From Clostridium puniceum (GTDB lineage Bacteria; Bacillota; Clostridia; Clostridiales; Clostridiaceae), in assembly GCF_002006345.1 (NCBI RefSeq), contig NZ_LZZM01000204.1, forward strand, positions 1-37,139: a stretch of DNA of 37,139 nucleotides, given 5' to 3'. Of this stretch, positions 24,492-32,935 are shown one piece after another; positions within the stretch are counted from its first letter, which is position 1; every line of letters begins with the position of its first letter. A program made the translations under genes and the position numbers. The notes under the pieces are model-generated. The model ran no database searches. It worked only from the letters and a program-made list of their open reading frames with translations, and was not told the origin of the DNA.

Positions 24492-25940
24492 TTATAATGT
24501 ATTTAAATAGTCAGAAGCATTTTCACCAGCCATACGACCACTGTTTAATGCATATCCCATAGTGTTACCAGGTAATAAGAACATATAACTGTCACCATAA
24601 ATTGTACAAGTATCTGTTCCGGCTGCATAAAGACCTTCAATAACTTCAAAGTCTTGTGTAACAACTTCTGTTTTATGATTAATCTTAATTCCACCTAATG
24701 AACCATATGCACCAGGGAAGAATTTAGTAGCATAGAATTTTCCTTTTCTTATTGGTCTCATATATTCAGCTTTTTTACCAAAAGCTTCATCTCTGCCTTC
24801 ACAAGCATCATTGTAATCATCAATTGTATCTAATAGGTTATCGCAGTTAATTCCAGTTTTCTCTGCTAATTCTTCAATAGTATCGGCAGCAAATAAGTAT
24901 GGATTTCCTTGAGAAATTGCTGTTTCCATATGTTCATCAAAACCATGAATATTTTCTTGATTTAGAACCATACTTACTACATCAACACCTCTTTTAAGGT
25001 ATTGTCTTTTAATTGATTCATCGATAATCATAAAAGCACAACGATCTTTTTGAAGATTTATAGCATTTCCAGCATAAGTACTATTTTCAAAATGTTCTTC
25101 ATTAAAGAAACGTTCACCCTGTAAATTAACTAATAGATTTGGTTGGTTAAAAGCAGCATGAATTGAACCAGTGACATTTTCACCTGGAAGAGTAACAACC
25201 ATTTCTATATTTATATCACTTTTTCCTGCTCCTGCATTCCAAGCCATTTTAATTCCATCTCCAACTAAGCCAGGGATACGGAAACCAAAATAATCTTTTC
25301 CACATTCGTATCCAGTATATTCTTTTATCATTTCAGCATTATCACCGAAACCACCTGTTGCAATAACAGCAGCTTTACAGTTTGCTTTGATTTCGTCTCC
25401 ATCTTTAGTTTGGCCAATAACTCCAGTTATCTTTCCATCAGTTTTTATTAATTCTTTAGCTGGTGTTTCAAAATAAAATTGTACACCTAATTCTACAGCT
25501 TTTTCAGTCATACGTTTTATCATAGTAGCAGCAGCTCTTGGACCAGGCATACCAGATTCTGGTTTTACAATATGCCAAGTTGGCTCTGAACCAGGGAAAT
25601 ATTTAGAAGCTTTATAGAATTCAACTCCCATATCTTGTAACCAATCGATAGTATCAGCAGATTTGTCAAAGTACTTTCTAACCAAATTTGCATCTACTCT
25701 CCAATGTGTATAATTCATAAACATATCAAAGGCTTTATTTTTATCTACAGTTGCTAATTCTTTACGTTGAACGCTAGTTCCAAGGCCTAATGGTCCCATC
25801 CCCATATTGGCTGCACCACCTGTGTTCATTGACTTTTCAAATACTACAACTGACATATCATTTTCAGCAGCTGAAATTGCTGCAGCAAGCCCCGCTGGAC
25901 CAGCAGCAACAACAACAACATCGCACGTGATTTCTTTCAT
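24492..25940 (-). CDS. FAD-dependent fumarate reductase/3-ketosteroid dehydrogenase-like flavoprotein
   Basis: This 482-residue single-subunit protein of the FAD_binding_2 family has the dinucleotide motif CDVVVVAAGPAGLAAAISAA (6-25), whose first glycine is replaced by Ala12. It also has EKSMNTGGAANMGMGP (35-50), and a C-terminal FAD region with LYAAGTDTC and NTMGYALNSGRMAGENAS. There is no cytochrome domain and no secretion signal, unlike Shewanella-type fumarate reductases. Family members reduce or dehydrogenate C=C bonds next to carbonyls. It is the last gene of a four-gene operon of sugar dehydrogenases and isomerases, so it could act on the aglycone double bond or on a keto-sugar. AGGAGG supports the start. 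Confidence 0.85.
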   Translation of the reverse strand: MKEITCDVVVVAAGPAGLAAAISAAENDMSVVVFEKSMNTGGAANMGMGPLGLGTSVQRKELATVDKNKAFDMFMNYTHWRVDANLVRKYFDKSADTIDWLQDMGVEFYKASKYFPGSEPTWHIVKPESGMPGPRAAATMIKRMTEKAVELGVQFYFETPAKELIKTDGKITGVIGQTKDGDEIKANCKAAVIATGGFGDNAEMIKEYTGYECGKDYFGFRIPGLVGDGIKMAWNAGAGKSDINIEMVVTLPGENVTGSIHAAFNQPNLLVNLQGERFFNEEHFENSTYAGNAINLQKDRCAFMIIDESIKRQYLKRGVDVVSMVLNQENIHGFDEHMETAISQGNPYLFAADTIEELAEKTGINCDNLLDTIDDYNDACEGRDEAFGKKAEYMRPIRKGKFYATKFFPGAYGSLGGIKINHKTEVVTQDFEVIEGLYAAGTDTCTIYGDSYMFLLPGNTMGYALNSGRMAGENASDYLNTL

Positions 25941-26061
25941 AATAAAATCCTCCTTAGATTTAAGATCATAATTTTTTTGAATTTATAGTGTTAGTGTCAA
26001 GTTAGTGTGTATTATATGTTTAGTATTTACTTATTTATAATAAATTTTGTGAGAATAAGTT

Positions 26062-26976
26062 CTAAATTACAAATTGTTTTAAATATCTTTGACTAAGTAA
26101 TAAAGAGTTTCTAATTTCTTCATCAGAGCCTTCAAAGGCTTTATCTTCAATTTCAATGCATGTATTACCTTTATATCCTATATCAGTTAAAGCTGAAACA
26201 TATTTACCCCAGTTTACATCACCAAGACCTGGTAGCTTTGGAGACATAAATTGTAGTGGAGTAGCCATAATTCCAACATCATCTAATTTATCTTTGTAAA
26301 CTTTAATATCTTTATAATGTACATGGAATATTTTTTCTTTGAATTCATATAGTGGTTTAATGTAATCTATTTGCTGCCATACAAAATGTGATGGATCATA
26401 GTTTAGTCCGAAATAATCGCTTTTTATTGCAGTAAACATTTGTCTCCAAATAGCAGGAGTTGTTGCAAGATTTTGTCCGCCTGGCCATTGGTCATTTGTA
26501 AATATCATTGGACAATTTTCTATAGCAACTTTAACTTTGTTTTCTTCAGCTAATTTTATTATTGGAGTCCAAACTTCTTTAAATATTTCAAGATTTTCTT
26601 CTACAGTTTTATTTTGATCTCTACCTATAAAAGTAGTTACTACACCTATATTTAATTTGTTAGATGCAACGATTAATTTTTTTATATGGCTTACATGAGC
26701 TTCTCTTTTTTCAAGGTCAGGATCTAAAGTATTTGGATAGTAAGCAAGAGAAGATAAATTCACATTTTTCTTAGAACAATAATCTTTAATATAAGCAATT
26801 TTATTGTCATCAAGTTCATCTACGTTTATGTGTGTAACACCAGCATATCTACGTTCTGCTTTACCTTTTGGCCAGCAAGCTACTTCTACACATTCAAAAC
26901 CGCTTTCACTTGCAAAATCAATCATTTCTTCAAATGTATAAGTATCTAAAATAGCACTTACAAAACCTAATTTCAT
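26062..26976 (-). CDS. Sugar phosphate isomerase/epimerase-like TIM barrel
   Basis: This 304-residue protein belongs to the xylose-isomerase-like superfamily. Candidate metal ligands are Glu153 in AIENCP, Asp194 and His197 in NYDPSHF, His220 in FHVHYKD and Glu275 in CIEIED; LGDVNWG lies at 251-257. It is shorter than the deglycosidase alpha subunits at 18247 and 19884 and has no beta partner beside it. It is thus more like ordinary IolE/keto-sugar epimerases, or like lyases and hydratases acting on 3-keto-glucosides. It lies directly downstream of two Gfo/Idh/MocA genes, a pairing common in 3-keto-glycoside catabolism. CGGAGGA lies before the ATG. Confidence 0.85.
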   Translation of the reverse strand: MKLGFVSAILDTYTFEEMIDFASESGFECVEVACWPKGKAERRYAGVTHINVDELDDNKIAYIKDYCSKKNVNLSSLAYYPNTLDPDLEKREAHVSHIKKLIVASNKLNIGVVTTFIGRDQNKTVEENLEIFKEVWTPIIKLAEENKVKVAIENCPMIFTNDQWPGGQNLATTPAIWRQMFTAIKSDYFGLNYDPSHFVWQQIDYIKPLYEFKEKIFHVHYKDIKVYKDKLDDVGIMATPLQFMSPKLPGLGDVNWGKYVSALTDIGYKGNTCIEIEDKAFEGSDEEIRNSLLLSQRYLKQFVI

Positions 26977-27014
26977 ATTATAATTCCTCCGATTTAGAAA
27001 AAATTTTGATAGGA

Positions 27015-27045
27015 TAAGCCAAAAGAGACTAACTCTTATGGCTTA
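27015..27045 (-). other. Intercistronic hairpin
   Basis: TAAGCC with AAGAG (27015-27027) pairs with CTCTT and GGCTTA (27033-27045) around a 5-base loop, with a small internal mismatch. It lies between a dehydrogenase gene and the TIM-barrel gene of the same operon. No T-tract is present, so it probably tunes transcript stability. Confidence 0.5.
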
Positions 27046-27062
27046 GGTTAATTACTTACTTA

Positions 27063-28178
27063 TTAAAGGTATATTTCTTTACCAGTTTCAGCTGATTTAT
27101 AGATTGCATCTAAAATTTGTGTTACCACGAAGGCTTGTTCGGGTTTAACTAATGGATCTGTATTATTTATGATTGCATCCATCCATTGTGACTGTTCACG
27201 TACACCTTCTGCTGATGCACCACCTTCGAAGAAGTCAACAATACCAGCAGGAGAAATAGTTTTTTCCATTAGTTGATTATGTTCTACATTGTTGTAGATA
27301 AGTTCATCTTTTGGATAGCTTCCACCATGATGAATTTCAGCTCCACCTTTTGTTCCACAAAGTGTTGTAGATGCTTCCATAGATTTTAGTACATTTAATG
27401 CCCAAGATGATTCTAAGTAAACAACAGCTCCATTTTCCATTTTAATCATACCAAATGCTGAATCTTCTACTTCAAATGTTTCAGGATCCCATGGACCAAA
27501 TACATTTCCATCAGGACCATCAGCTTGACGTCCTAATTTATAAAATACTTGTCCAGTTACAGAAACTGGTTTATAATTATCCATCATCCAAAGTGTTATA
27601 TCTAATGCATGAGTACCAATATCTATTAATGGACCACCACCTTGTAGTGCTTTGTTAGGGAATACACCCCAAGTAGGAACAGCTCTTCTTCTAATAGCAT
27701 GTGCTTTTGCAAAATAAACTTCTCCAAGTTCTCCATTTTTGCATGAAGCATTTAATGTTGTTGTATCGTCACGGAATCTGTTTTGATAACCAATTGTGAA
27801 TTTCATTCCTGATTTTTTCCAAGCATCAATCATTTTTTGTGCATCTTCAGTGTTATGAGCCATTGGTTTTTCACACATTACATGTTTTCCAGCTTCAAAA
27901 GCTGCAACTGTAATTGGACAGTGGGCAACGTTAGGAGTACATACGTGTACTACATCAAATTCTATACTTGTATCAGCTAACATTTCTTTATAATCGGCAT
28001 ATACTTTAGCATCTGGTGTTCCATAATCTTCAGCTGCTTTTTTTGCACGTTCAGGTATAATATCACAGAAGGCAACTATTTCTGCCTTTTCTGAATTAGC
28101 TTTTATGGATGGCATATGTTTTTGATTTGCAATTCCTCCACAACCTACAATAGCAATTTGAACTTTTCCGTTTTTCAT
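27063..28178 (-). CDS. Gfo/Idh/MocA oxidoreductase, DgpA-like candidate
   Basis: This 371-residue NAD(P)-dependent sugar dehydrogenase has the Rossmann motif IVGCGGIANQKH (10-21), CEKPMAHN (102-109) with the conserved EKP, and GGPLIDIGTHALD (181-193) with the catalytic Asp/His pair. In gut puerarin degradation an enzyme of this family (DgpA) oxidises the glucose C3 hydroxyl, the step that permits C-C cleavage by CGD pairs; two CGD pairs lie 6 kb away. Of the two dehydrogenases here this one is closer in length to DgpA-type enzymes, but assignment needs a comparison. A companion gene begins 41 bases upstream in the same operon. AAGGAG supports the start. Confidence 0.88.
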   Translation of the reverse strand: MKNGKVQIAIVGCGGIANQKHMPSIKANSEKAEIVAFCDIIPERAKKAAEDYGTPDAKVYADYKEMLADTSIEFDVVHVCTPNVAHCPITVAAFEAGKHVMCEKPMAHNTEDAQKMIDAWKKSGMKFTIGYQNRFRDDTTTLNASCKNGELGEVYFAKAHAIRRRAVPTWGVFPNKALQGGGPLIDIGTHALDITLWMMDNYKPVSVTGQVFYKLGRQADGPDGNVFGPWDPETFEVEDSAFGMIKMENGAVVYLESSWALNVLKSMEASTTLCGTKGGAEIHHGGSYPKDELIYNNVEHNQLMEKTISPAGIVDFFEGGASAEGVREQSQWMDAIINNTDPLVKPEQAFVVTQILDAIYKSAETGKEIYL

Positions 28179-28219
28179 AATTAAATTTCTCCTTTATATT
28201 TAAAATTATTTTTAGTTAT

Positions 28220-29281
28220 TTATTCAAAATCAACAGATTTTTTAGAGGCTGCTGATTCTCTTACAGCTTCCATTACAGCTAAAACTCTTCTTACCTCAGG
28301 TATCTTGATAATTAATTCTTCTTTCCCTTCTAATGCTTTTAGATAATTTTCAAAAAACATTATGTGAGCGACATTTACTTTAGGTAAATCTTCAGTAAGT
28401 AAAACTCCCTCTTGAGGTGGACCAAACGAACGTGTTGGACCAGAAGCTGTCATAGTAGTTTTTCCAGGAACATTTTTAAGAAGTCTAGTTGTTCTTGCGA
28501 TTTTTCCTTCTGGATCAAAACCATCACTGTACATGGTTCCTTTATCTCCACCAATAAACCAATGCCTTTCAAACCATTTTGGTTTATCAGCTAAGAAGTA
28601 AGTTCCAAGCTCTATTTCACCTGTCACTCCATTTTCAAACTTAAGTAAAATCTTGAAGTAATCATCTACTTCTTCATTAATAACATTTCTTAAATCAGCA
28701 TAGATAGTCTTTATTTTACTATCAACCATATAAAGCATTTGATCTATTAAATGAACACCCCAGTCATATAACATTCCACCACCGTATTTTTTAAATACAT
28801 GCCAATCATGCATATTTCCATTTATTCCATATAACTTTGATTGGATAGTATATACATTACCTAAGGTCTCTTGATCATATACTTCTTTTGCAGTCCTAAA
28901 GTCTACATCGTATCTACGTTGTTGATGTACTGTAAATAATACTCCAGCATCTTTTACAACAGCTATCATTTCATCGTATTCCTTTACATTCATAGCAGCA
29001 GGTTTTTCACAAATTATATTTTTTCCTGCTTTCGCAGCCTTGATTACAACCTCTTTATGAATATGATTACTTACTGAGATTATTACGGTATTAATATCAT
29101 CAATTTTTAACAACTCATCAAAGCTAGTAGTTTTAATAACATTTTCAGTAATAGCATCATTCATTTTTACTTCGTCAATATCACATACTGCAACTATGTT
29201 TGCCCCATCTAATGATGCTAGTGTTTTTTCATGTATATGTCCCATAAATCCAAAGCCTATTATTCCAAAATTAACTTTCAT
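28220..29281 (-). CDS. Gfo/Idh/MocA oxidoreductase, second copy
   Basis: This 353-residue NAD(P)-dependent dehydrogenase has GIIGFGFMGHIHE (6-18), ICEKPAAMN (90-98) and GGGMLYDWGVHLID (167-180). It is the first gene of the minus-strand operon, with AGGAGG before the ATG. It differs clearly from the adjacent copy. One enzyme may oxidise the glycoside at C3 and the other reduce the released 3-oxo-glucose, which would recycle the cofactor (inference). The operon promoter with a perfect TATAAT lies about 60 bases upstream. Confidence 0.9.
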   Translation of the reverse strand: MKVNFGIIGFGFMGHIHEKTLASLDGANIVAVCDIDEVKMNDAITENVIKTTSFDELLKIDDINTVIISVSNHIHKEVVIKAAKAGKNIICEKPAAMNVKEYDEMIAVVKDAGVLFTVHQQRRYDVDFRTAKEVYDQETLGNVYTIQSKLYGINGNMHDWHVFKKYGGGMLYDWGVHLIDQMLYMVDSKIKTIYADLRNVINEEVDDYFKILLKFENGVTGEIELGTYFLADKPKWFERHWFIGGDKGTMYSDGFDPEGKIARTTRLLKNVPGKTTMTASGPTRSFGPPQEGVLLTEDLPKVNVAHIMFFENYLKALEGKEELIIKIPEVRRVLAVMEAVRESAASKKSVDFE

Positions 29282-29337
29282 TTATTTATTCCTCCTTGAT
29301 ATGAGTTTAGAAATAGCATATCGTATCTCATGAAAAT

Positions 29338-29367
29338 ATTATAACACTTTTTTCATGAAAAATACAA
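29338..29367 (-). promoter_or_regulatory. Promoter of the minus-strand dehydrogenase operon
   Basis: On the minus strand, TTGTAT (29367-29362), an 18-base spacer and TATAAT (29343-29338). The spacer contains the 14-base palindrome TTTTTCATGAAAAA, a possible operator. The palindrome at 29390-29406 lies about 20 bases upstream of the -35. Confidence 0.6.
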
Positions 29368-29389
29368 GAAAAAATCAAAAATAAAGCAA

Positions 29390-29406
29390 ATATTTTCAGA
29401 AAATAT
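29390..29406. promoter_or_regulatory. Palindromic regulator site 1
   Basis: ATATTTTCAGAAAATAT is a perfect 17-base palindrome around a central A. The same core is at 29633-29653, and variants occur at 13004-13017 and 13034-13047. It is likely the binding site of a shared dimeric regulator. Confidence 0.65.
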
Positions 29407-29632
29407 ATATATGCGTCATAAAATCATAAAAATAGTTGTAAGTTATGATTTTAATTTAACTTAAAAGTGACTAATACAATATGAATGAAAATTATATATT
29501 CAGAAAAAGTTTAAAAGTTTTTTTTGATTTATTAAGAAAAAAGCATATTAGATAATCAATGTATTTTAATGTAGGAATTTTATAAAAAATACGATATATA
29601 TGATATTTAAAGAAAAAATCATGAAAAAAAGT

Positions 29633-29653
29633 ATATATTTTCAGAAAATATAT
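29633..29653. promoter_or_regulatory. Palindromic regulator site 2 abutting a -35
   Basis: This is a perfect 21-base palindrome with the core ATATTTTCAGAAAATAT and two more pairs on each side. It ends exactly where the -35 hexamer TTGAAG begins, the position expected for a class II activator. Confidence 0.7.
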
Positions 29654-29680
29654 TGAAGAAATTTAATAATATGATATTAT
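29653..29680 (+). promoter_or_regulatory. Promoter of the second MFS/hydrolase operon
   Basis: TTGAAG (29653-29658), a 16-base spacer and TATTAT (29675-29680). The hexamers are weak, which fits dependence on an activator at the adjoining palindrome. Confidence 0.5.
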
Positions 29681-29714
29681 TATTACATATAACTTCAGCT
29701 GATTTACAAATAAA

Positions 29715-29728
29715 TGAAAACAATATCA
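29715..29728 (+). promoter_or_regulatory. cre-like operator
   Basis: TGAAAACAATATCA matches TGWAANCGNTNWCA except for A in place of the central G. It lies downstream of the -10 at 29675, as does the box at 13117 relative to its promoter. Confidence 0.45.
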
Positions 29729-29790
29729 TTAAAGAGTAGATTTTAGAGTAAGAGTACATCTAAATATCGATTAGAAAGGGGAATTTATTT

Positions 29791-30969
29791 ATGAAACAAA
29801 AAAGTAATAAAAGTATAAAAATATCAATATTTTCTATAGCCTTTGTACTTGGGTTAAATATAACTGGAGTAGCACCTGTATTAGGAATGTTGGATATAGC
29901 ATTTAAAGAAGAAGGTTCAAATGCAGTTCAAACACTTCAAACCGTACCTTATTTTTTGTTAATGGTAGCATCAATATTGGTTGGGTGGTTAGTAACTAAG
30001 ATTTCAAAAAGAAAAATAGTATTACTTGGTTTAATAATCATTGCTTTTGTAGGAGCTAGTCCATTTTTAGTGGATAGTTTTTCATTTATGATGATTTCAA
30101 GGATTCTTATAGGCTTTGGATTTGGAATAGTATCACCACTTAATGCAGCAATAATTAGTGACTTCTTTGAGGGGAAAGATCGTGCAGCTCTTATGGGGCT
30201 CCATGTTACAGGAATGGGAATAGGTTCAATATTTATAAATATTGTTGGGGGGATATTGGGGAACTTTGGATATCAAAAATTCTTTTTAGTTCATTTAATT
30301 GCTCTTGCAGCATTTATAATTGTAATATATCAATTGCCAGATACAGGAGCACAGGTTCTAAGTACTACACAAAAATTAAAGTTAAATAAAATGGTATTTG
30401 AATTATATTTAATTAGCTTTTTTCATACTCTATTTATAACAGCCTTTATGACTAATATAGCTACTCATATTTTACAGAACTTAAATGGAAGTTCTGCGCT
30501 TACAGGAATAGTGGCTGCAGTACAGGGTGGATTTGCACTTTTAGTTGGTTTTAACTTTTCAAGGATATCATCAGCCTTAAAGCGTAACACATTACCTTTT
30601 GCTATTTTTGCAGCTGGATTAGGATATTTATCAGTTGTTGTTTTGCCCAATAATATATTTGGGATACTTTTTGGAAGTGCATGTTTAGGGATTTCTTTGA
30701 GTTGTTTTATGGCTCAAGCTTCATATATTATCTCTGTATCAGTACCTCAAATCGCCATAGCTCTTGCAAATGGTGTTTTTGCAGTAATTGGAGGAATTGG
30801 AGGTTTATTATCTCCAATTATAATAAATAGTCTTACCAACTATATATTCAAAAATATGTCAACTAGCGGAGTGTTTATTATATGCGCTATTGGAATGTTT
30901 TTATTATCAATTTGTAGTTACATTTTAGTGTTTTTTAAAAGTGAAAAAGAACAGATTATAAATCAATAA
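29791..30969 (+). CDS. MFS transporter paired with PhlG-like hydrolase (module 2)
   Basis: This 392-residue, 12-segment major facilitator protein starts with a basic tail (KQKSNKSIK) and then a hydrophobic helix. It has SKRKIVLLG in the loop between helices 2 and 3 and RILIGFGFGIVSPLN in helix 4. It resembles the carrier at 6778 and has the same neighbour, a PhlG-like hydrolase 38 bases downstream. AAAGGGG supports the start. It probably transports a flavonoid-derived aromatic compound. Direction is unknown. Confidence 0.88.
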   Translation: MKQKSNKSIKISIFSIAFVLGLNITGVAPVLGMLDIAFKEEGSNAVQTLQTVPYFLLMVASILVGWLVTKISKRKIVLLGLIIIAFVGASPFLVDSFSFMMISRILIGFGFGIVSPLNAAIISDFFEGKDRAALMGLHVTGMGIGSIFINIVGGILGNFGYQKFFLVHLIALAAFIIVIYQLPDTGAQVLSTTQKLKLNKMVFELYLISFFHTLFITAFMTNIATHILQNLNGSSALTGIVAAVQGGFALLVGFNFSRISSALKRNTLPFAIFAAGLGYLSVVVLPNNIFGILFGSACLGISLSCFMAQASYIISVSVPQIAIALANGVFAVIGGIGGLLSPIIINSLTNYIFKNMSTSGVFIICAIGMFLLSICSYILVFFKSEKEQIINQ

Positions 30970-31007
30970 AAGTTATTGTAAAAATAAAAAAAATGGAGGT
31001 TTTAGGA

Positions 31008-31772
31008 ATGATTAATGAATTATCGAAGGAAGAAATGAAGAAAAGTTACTCTAAATATTTTTTTATGGAGTTAAGCAATACAGATGAAAAGGTTATCAAA
31101 CTATTAGATGCCGGAGCAATGAATATTCAAAATGTAATATTGCTGGAAGATAGAGAGAAAATATTACTATGTAATAATAGTGATGAAAATATAGGGTATT
31201 GTGTTTTAGAGGATGGGTCAGCTTATGTGTCTACAGTAACAAAAATGGAAGGTATTACTGTAGAAATGTTTGATTGGTGGTTTGCATGGCATGGATTAGA
31301 ACCATTAAGATACAAAATATGGGATAGGGAAGATCATTTTGATGTGAAGACAACAAAAAGAGAACAACTCTTGGATATAAATTTATCAGACAAAGAAAAA
31401 ATATGGGGAGTAACTCATACTGTAGTTGAGGATACAGGATGTGGAGTTGAAACAATTAAAATTAATTTTTTATCTCCAAATGAATTTTTTAAGAATGGAA
31501 TAGAAGATTCTAAAGTTGAATCAGTTGTATGGGGAAATGGAAGTTCAGCGGTTATGTGCCACACAATACATAAGATACCAAATGGTATTGAACTAAGTTC
31601 TCACTTTTGGCTTGGTTATAATTTGATTAATAATGAGGTTGTAAGAATAATACCTGATTTTGTAAAAATACCTCTTGAAGCTCCAAAAGGACTTGCTTAT
31701 CACAGTGTAAAAGAATATGGTAATTTAGCTAAAATATTACCGAGTATTTATAAGGAGGAAAGTGGCAAGTAA
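31008..31772 (+). CDS. Phloretin hydrolase / DAPG hydrolase (PhlG)-like C-C hydrolase 2
   Basis: This 254-residue soluble protein is a paralog of the protein at 7969. ATG 30993 overlaps the TGGAGG site, so ATG 31008 (8 bases after GGAGG) is the likely start. Numbered from there, YKIWDREDHFDV contains His110, HTVVEDTG contains Glu141, and the C-terminal AYHSVKEYG contains His232 and Glu236. The 31-residue spacing between His110 and Glu141, and the HxxxE pair, match the zinc-ligand pattern His-31-Glu and HxxxE of Pseudomonas PhlG as I recall it. Also conserved are His185 before GIE, and FWLGY. It is expected to hydrolyse a C-C bond next to a carbonyl on a polyhydroxylated ring. It has a complete ligand set, so it is the stronger functional candidate of the two. 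Confidence 0.78.
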   Translation: MINELSKEEMKKSYSKYFFMELSNTDEKVIKLLDAGAMNIQNVILLEDREKILLCNNSDENIGYCVLEDGSAYVSTVTKMEGITVEMFDWWFAWHGLEPLRYKIWDREDHFDVKTTKREQLLDINLSDKEKIWGVTHTVVEDTGCGVETIKINFLSPNEFFKNGIEDSKVESVVWGNGSSAVMCHTIHKIPNGIELSSHFWLGYNLINNEVVRIIPDFVKIPLEAPKGLAYHSVKEYGNLAKILPSIYKEESGK

Positions 31773-31839
31773 CTTGAAATCAAAAGTAATTGATATGTAT
31801 AGAACATTAGAATAAAAATATATTTATGGAGGAAAAGAA

Positions 31840-32781
31840 ATGAGGCAGTATGGATTTGGAATAGACATTGGTGGAACTACTATAAAAATGGGGTTGTTTA
31901 AAGTTGATGGAACTCTATTGGAAAAGTGGGAAGTAGAGACTAGAAAAGAGGATAGTGGAAAGTATATTTTAGAAGATATAGCAAAAGAAATAAAAGATAA
32001 ACTTAAAGAAAAATATATACATACAAATGATGTGGTTGGGGTTGGAATTGGAGTCCCTGGTCCAGTGAGTAGTGATGGAAATGTATTGAAGTGTGTAAAT
32101 TTAGGTTGGAGAATATTTAATGTTGAAGAAACTTTAAATGAAATGATTGATCTTCCAGTAAAAGCAGGAAATGATGCAAATGTTGCAGCCCTTGGAGAGA
32201 TGTGGCAAGGAGGAGGCAAAGGATATAAGAATGTAGTAATGGTAACACTAGGAACAGGAGTTGGTGGAGGAATAATTATTGAAGGAAATATTATTTCAGG
32301 AACTAATGGAGCAGGTGGGGAAATTGGACACATAAAAGTTGTGAAAAATGAAACTCAAACTTGTGGCTGTGGTAAAACAGGCTGCTTAGAACAATATGCA
32401 TCAGCTACAGGAATCGTAAAAGAATCTAAAAAACTTTTGAGTAGTGATAGTACTTCTTCGGTTTTAAGAGAAGTTAAGGATATTACAGCAAAAACAATAT
32501 TTGATGCAGCAAAAGATGGAGATAAATTAGCTAATATATTGGTTGAGGATTTAGGAGATAAATTAGGAAGTGCTCTTGCTACTATTTCCTGCATATGTGA
32601 TCCTGAAGTTTTTGTTATTGGTGGTGGTGTCTCAAAAGCAGGAATGATTCTTGTGAATGCAATTAGAAAGTATTATATTGAAAAAGCATTTCATGCATGT
32701 GAAAATACAAAATTTGAACTTGCAAAGCTAGGAAACGATGCGGGAATTTATGGAGGGGTAAAATTAGTTCTAAATATATGA
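31840..32781 (+). CDS. ROK family sugar kinase (glucokinase-like)
   Basis: This 313-residue protein has the ATP-binding motif GIDIGGTTIKMGL (6-18), the sugar site GNDANVAALGEMW (about 110-122), VTLGTGVGGG, and the ROK zinc motif with CGCGKTGCLEQYAS (about 174-187) preceded by GEIGHIKV. The full set matches glucokinases of Gram-positive bacteria. It follows the MFS/hydrolase pair by 67 bases with a GGAGG site and is probably co-transcribed. It would phosphorylate glucose, or a reduced keto-sugar, released from the glycoside and feed it into glycolysis. Confidence 0.93.
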   Translation: MRQYGFGIDIGGTTIKMGLFKVDGTLLEKWEVETRKEDSGKYILEDIAKEIKDKLKEKYIHTNDVVGVGIGVPGPVSSDGNVLKCVNLGWRIFNVEETLNEMIDLPVKAGNDANVAALGEMWQGGGKGYKNVVMVTLGTGVGGGIIIEGNIISGTNGAGGEIGHIKVVKNETQTCGCGKTGCLEQYASATGIVKESKKLLSSDSTSSVLREVKDITAKTIFDAAKDGDKLANILVEDLGDKLGSALATISCICDPEVFVIGGGVSKAGMILVNAIRKYYIEKAFHACENTKFELAKLGNDAGIYGGVKLVLNI

Positions 32782-32935
32782 TTAAAGTTGATAAATATTG
32801 CACTAAGTTAATAGAAATATAGAATTAATTTTATTGTACATAAAAACAATTTAATTGTAAGCGGAATTATATTTAATTCTATACTCACAATTTTTATTGT
32901 TAAACAGATAATATTAAGTTAGGAGTTGTATACTA

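Larger units (their letters stand above)
29282..29790. other. Divergent regulatory region between the two catabolic operons
   Basis: This is a 509-base, very AT-rich stretch without genes. It holds a promoter on each strand, two perfect palindromes of the same core (29390-29406 and 29633-29653), a TTTTTCATGAAAAA palindrome (29349-29362) and a cre-like box (29715-29728). CATGAAAA also recurs near 29330 and 29620. Confidence 0.7.

Noticed and set aside
31824..32333. 169-codon minus-strand open frame overlapping the ROK kinase
   Set aside because: Proline- and serine-rich translation without a motif, exactly opposite a conserved kinase; it is a shadow frame.
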